Source: Apostichopus japonicus (lineage: Eukaryota > Echinodermata > Holothuroidea > Aspidochirotida > Stichopodidae). From it: a stretch of 60,000 nt of DNA. Location of the stretch: NCBI RefSeq assembly GCF_037975245.1, contig NC_092568.1:6734501-6794500 (forward strand). The letters are read 5' to 3'. Shown here one piece after another: positions 52,701 through 55,700 of this stretch (position 1 is its first letter; every line of letters starts with the position of its first letter). Position numbers and translations under genes: made by a program. The notes below the pieces were generated by a model that was not told where the DNA came from, did not search any database, and saw only the letters and a list, made by a program, of their open reading frames with translations.

Positions 52701-55700
52701 AAATGTGACAAGGAATAACTAAGCATCTTGTCTCTGTGGATTGTAATACAGTTACAATACACCCAACTCATCTTTGACAGTTCACAGAGTGAATTAAATG
52801 TTCTTCTGTAATTTAAATTTGACAAGGAATAACTAAGCATCTTGTCTCTTTGGATTGTAATACAGTTACAACACACCCAACTCATCTTTGACAGTTCACA
52901 GAGTTAGTAAATGTTCTTATGTAATTAAAATGTGACAAGGAATAACTAAGCATCTTGTCTCTGTGGATTGTAATACAGTTACAACACACCCAACTCATCT
53001 TTGACAGTTCACAGAGTGAAGTAAATGTTCTTCTGTAATTTAAATTTGACAAGGAATAACTAAGCACCTTGTCTTTCTGGTTTGTAATACGGTGTGAATT
53101 CACCCAACACATCACTGACAGTGTATTTATTATTATAAAATAAAAATAAATCATATATCATCACTGACAGTTACATAATTTAACTACGAGATTGGCTATA
53201 CACTCCCTACGTCATCTTCATATGTATGAAATGACAAGCCGCCCTACGTCATTTTGACATTTTATTATAGTTATCCTTCATGGTATCATTTTTATAGGCA
53301 CATGTACAATGCCATCGAAGACAGTACTATTTTATTTTAAAGTGAGGACAATATTCCCAACATTATCGCTGACAGTAATATTTTAGTATAAAGTGGGGCC
53401 AATACAGCTAACTTCATCGCTGACAGTATCATTGGTTCCTTGCTGAAAGCAATGCAACTTTTGCAGTCAGGTTTGGGTGTGTATAGTACGTGTGCGTCTG
53501 TTACACTTGCTTGAGCCCACGATAACTTAACAACGGAGTCATAGATATATGTCAAACTTGCTATGTAGATGTATTATAGTGAGAAGGTATGCCCTCAGGT
53601 GTTTGTGTACTGATCTTATGGGACCAAACGAAAACATTGCATAACATTGCAATAACTCCACAACCTGTAGTCGGATTATAGTCAGACTTGGTATACAGTC
53701 GCTGTTTAACAGCTGGTACACGTGGGCCTATTTTTGGACCATCTTGGCCCAAAAACTTCCGGGCTCATTTTAGGCAAGGTGGGCCCAAATTTGATTCCCA
53801 CCTCAAATACATTAGGGACATAATCTATGAGCATGTTTTGGGACCTATTATGTTTGTGACCATTTAGCCCCCATCTTTACATTGCAATAACTCCACTTTT
53901 TGCATTTTGGACACATTCTTCGAGCCAGAATTTGTGGGGCCCAATTTGTTTGGGACCATTTGTCAATGGCAATGTTTGGGGTGTGGTGAACATTTTTTAT
54001 TGCAATAACTCCAAAACTTTAACTCAGATTGTATCCAAACCTGAAATAAAGTTGTTGGTTAATAGATGGTACATAAATGTTATGATATTTTGTGATGATA
54101 TACAACATTTTAGTATTCCACTAAGCAAGGAACCGTAGTTCCCGTTGGGCTCTTGCTTTATTATAGTGAACAATATACCCAACGTCATCATTGGCAGTAT
54201 CATTTTATTATAACGTGAGGACAATACAACAAACATCATCATTGACATTTTTATTTTTATTGTCATTTTTCGAAAGGCAGGAGCCTTGGTCCACGTGTAC
54301 AAGGATGGCGCTGTTCTTCTCACTCATGGAGGAACTGAGATGGGTCAAGGACTTTACACAAAGATGCTGCAAGTAGCTAGCCGAGCTCTAGGTGTACCTA
54401 TTGGTAAAATACACACTAATGAATGTGCCACAGATAAGGTACCAAACACTTCACCAACAGCAGCAAGCTCAGGGTCAGACCTGAACGGTATGGCAGTCAA
54501 GGTAAACCTGCATATGTACAAAATATATATTTTTTCATAAGATTGATAGATTACCTTTGCGGGACCCTGCACAGTTTTGGTTACTTTCTAAGCTCTTAGC
54601 TTTTAATGTCAACAGCTTTGCAAAGGACCCTCCCCTTAGGAGTAGCCACTAGCTTAAACTTTTAACAGTGTATTGTCGATGGAGTAAATATGAGTCACAA
54701 TCCACCAAGTGGTTTCTTGTAGTATTGTAACGCTTTCCGCTTCGGTGTGTATGGTGAAGTACCCAGTTGGCAATTGAGGAAGGGGGTTGTAGAAAGAGAC
54801 TCGAGGACACCGTTGAAAAGAAGTATTTAAGTACACTAACAGTGCATTAAGAGTTTAAAAAGTACAATTAGATGAACTATGTACCTGCCGTACATCTTTC
54901 GTAAAGCATGATAAACAAATAATATATACAGAAAGTAGAACAATAAAACCTAAACACAATAACAAGGGCGTCGTACATAAACTAGCCCTAATATGTAAGC
55001 TGCCTAGCAGCGCAGCTAACTATAGGCGCTGCGTCCAAGACAACGCAGGCACAACGCAGGCTAAATATCGGTACTGCGTCAAGGGCGACGCAGCGTAAGG
55101 ACAACGCAGCGCAGCTAACGATGATATTCGTCAGCCCGCGAACCCCACGCAGCGACGACCTTGCGCAGGCACAAGCAGTAACGCAGCGCAGCCGCAGAGT
55201 GCATGCAGGCACAAGCAGTTACGCAGCGCAACTGCTGAGTGCATAACTTGACCCTCTGCACAAGCCAAAAATAATCTAAGTCCCTAAAACAACGTACAAA
55301 TTCGGCATAGATTCTGCCTAGCAAATTACACTAAATATATCGCAACTTAATGTCTAAAAACGCTCCTTGCACGACATTATAAATACCCCGTAACTGTATA
55401 GAACCCTATACACGATTTAATTAACCAATTATGAAAAAGCCAGTGAGATTGACAAGCGCCATAGCCCAATGACAGCCGGTCAACGGTCTCTACAATACTA
55501 TACGAATATGAACTAACCCCGCCCCACTGTCTATGCACCCCTAATAATTAACCGTATACTAAGAACAAAGGAGGCCTTGTCCACCGGACTATTTACATAA
55601 AGCCCCGGCAGCAAGAACCAACTTCCGCAGCCAGCAATAAACTGATACTCAAGTTACACAAACTAGAGACCTCCTAGCTGAAACATTACGTAAGAAACAT

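Noticed and set aside
48843-53154. Minus-strand open frames of up to 303 codons as a repeat protein
   Set aside because: They arise from a 114-bp satellite whose period is a multiple of three. Stops occur at fixed variant positions, and there is no start context or flanking gene structure.
54988-55324. Minus-strand Arg/Cys/Ala-rich frames
   Set aside because: They arise from the GACGCAGCG-type repeats and have no coding signature.
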